From NCBI RefSeq assembly GCF_943733665.1, contig NZ_OX030782.1, positions 2,382,501-2,446,500 on the forward strand: DNA of 64,000 bases. The letters run 5' to 3'. This DNA comes from Aquimarina sp. Aq107. Its GTDB lineage: Bacteria; Bacteroidota; Bacteroidia; Flavobacteriales; Flavobacteriaceae. Position numbers and translations under genes: made by a program. The notes below the pieces were generated by a model that was not told where the DNA came from, searched no databases, and saw only the letters and a list, made by a program, of their open reading frames with translations. Positions 63,471 to 64,000 of the stretch are shown here, one piece after another (position 1 is the stretch's first letter; each line of letters begins with the position of its first letter).

Positions 63471-64000
63471 ATGCCTATTACTATCATGGGAGATAAGGAA
63501 TTCGAGTCCGTCCCTTCGCTTAAGAGTAAAGCCTTACGAATCAATCTAAATGCCAACATCTATGGAACCTTCGCAGAGATAGGTGCCGGTCAAGAAACAG
63601 CACGTAATTTTTTTAGAGCCGGAGGTGCATCTGGTACTATTGCAAAGGCTATGAGTGCTTATGATAAAGATTTTAGTGATGCCATCTATGGAATAGAAGA
63701 TGATAAACGCTATGTAACCGAGGCCCGATTAAAAAAGATGTTGAAACATGAAGTACGTCTTATAGAAGAGCGAATACAAAGAGAAAAACATCCAAATAAA
63801 CTATTTTTTAGTTATGCAAATACAGTAGCTACTATTGATTTTGCTAAGAAATATAAAGGACATGGTTGGGTTGGTATCCGATATCAAACTAAACCGGATG
63901 AAGACTACAATGAAATAATACTTCATATCCGTTTTCATGAAAACGATGCTAAACTGCAGCAAATGACCTTGGGGGTTTTGGGAGTTAACCTAATTTATGG
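63471..64000 (+). CDS. Conserved Bacteroidetes protein, N-terminal part (cut by window edge)
   Basis: The frame is open to the right edge, giving 176 residues: SVPSLKSKALRINLNANIYG, EIGAGQETARNFFRAGGAS, KAMSAYDKDFSDAIYG, PNKLFFSYANTVATIDFAKK and LQQMTLGVLGVNLIYG. I recall this family as a highly conserved Bacteroidetes protein, often annotated (doubtfully) as TonB-dependent receptor or nicotinate-nucleotide adenylyltransferase. There is no signal peptide and no receptor plug, so neither name is supported. ATG 63471 is preferred over ATG 63486. Confidence 0.6.
   Translation, partial: MPITIMGDKEFESVPSLKSKALRINLNANIYGTFAEIGAGQETARNFFRAGGASGTIAKAMSAYDKDFSDAIYGIEDDKRYVTEARLKKMLKHEVRLIEERIQREKHPNKLFFSYANTVATIDFAKKYKGHGWVGIRYQTKPDEDYNEIILHIRFHENDAKLQQMTLGVLGVNLIY

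Noticed and set aside
1-64000. tRNA genes, CRISPR arrays, insertion sequences, prophage or integrative element borders
   Set aside because: No cloverleaf, regularly spaced repeat, transposase or integrase was seen on either strand by reading; a tRNAscan-SE or ISfinder run would be decisive.
63471-64000. Naming the right-edge gene a TonB-dependent receptor or nucleotide adenylyltransferase
   Set aside because: The visible 176 residues have no signal peptide, plug domain or HxGH nucleotidyltransferase motif, so these names seem to be annotation carry-over.

Overview
The window is a 64 kb, AT-rich chromosomal piece from a marine member of the Bacteroidetes, most likely Flavobacteriaceae and possibly Aquimarina-like (the genus is a guess). 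Several things point there: TonB-dependent receptors with an N-terminal carboxypeptidase-regulatory-like domain, lipoproteins of the SC-acidic type, C-terminal type IX secretion sorting tails, promoters of the Bacteroidetes type (-33 TTTG, -7 TAnnTTTG), BatA, DUF5916, DUF937 and TIGR02757 proteins, and almost no Shine-Dalgarno sequences. No tRNA, rRNA, CRISPR array, insertion sequence or phage gene was seen.

Layout. 1-4 kb: end of a TPR signalling protein, an EamA permease, ychF and a small secreted protein. 4-15 kb: a carbohydrate (alginate) region with two paralogous PL7 alginate lyase lipoproteins on the minus strand and two paralogous TonB-dependent receptors on the plus strand. Both lyase genes have the same regulatory layout: a -33/-7 promoter with an identical 19-nt spacer, then two TTGGT-NN-ACCAA operators exactly 20 bp apart, and related terminators. 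Next comes a scar where the 3' remnant of a third receptor abuts the 3' remnant of a third alpha/beta hydrolase (14.3-15.1 kb). 15-19 kb: a Kelch-like lipoprotein, two intact hydrolases and an outer-membrane barrel. 19-23 kb: ferredoxin, LuxC-type acyl-CoA reductase, serC and serA. 23-31 kb: housekeeping and conserved hypothetical genes (DUF937, folE, msrA, DUF5916, lolD-like, TIGR02757). 31-34 kb: a PhoX-like lipoprotein paired with a long di-haem peroxidase, followed by a 48-codon remnant of a second PhoX-like gene. 34-44 kb: GAF histidine kinase, FAD oxidoreductase, NYN-LOTUS protein, DUF2071, barrel, RhlE-type helicase, BatA and a dihydroorotase homologue that has lost its metal ligands.

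44.7-48 kb is a compact minus-strand cluster: two paralogous small secreted proteins flank a porin and a secreted protein with two nitrate-sensor-like P-box domains. It is headed by a perfect 19-bp palindrome that recurs, degenerate, about 300 bp away. 48-58.7 kb: a membrane-anchored LAS-type metallopeptidase, an esterase, a type IX secreted sugar dehydrogenase with propeller repeats, small enzymes, an AraC regulator and a GH31 glycosidase. 59-62 kb: a large secreted phytase-like protein containing a glycerophosphodiesterase domain whose motifs are in the wrong order. The right end has an MBL hydrolase and the start of a conserved Bacteroidetes gene.

The most notable candidates are the shared alginate-lyase regulatory module, the P-box/porin cluster with its own palindrome, the permuted phosphodiesterase and the catalytically dead dihydroorotase. 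Start codons given here were often moved downstream of the longest open frame, using signal peptides, domain starts and promoter positions.
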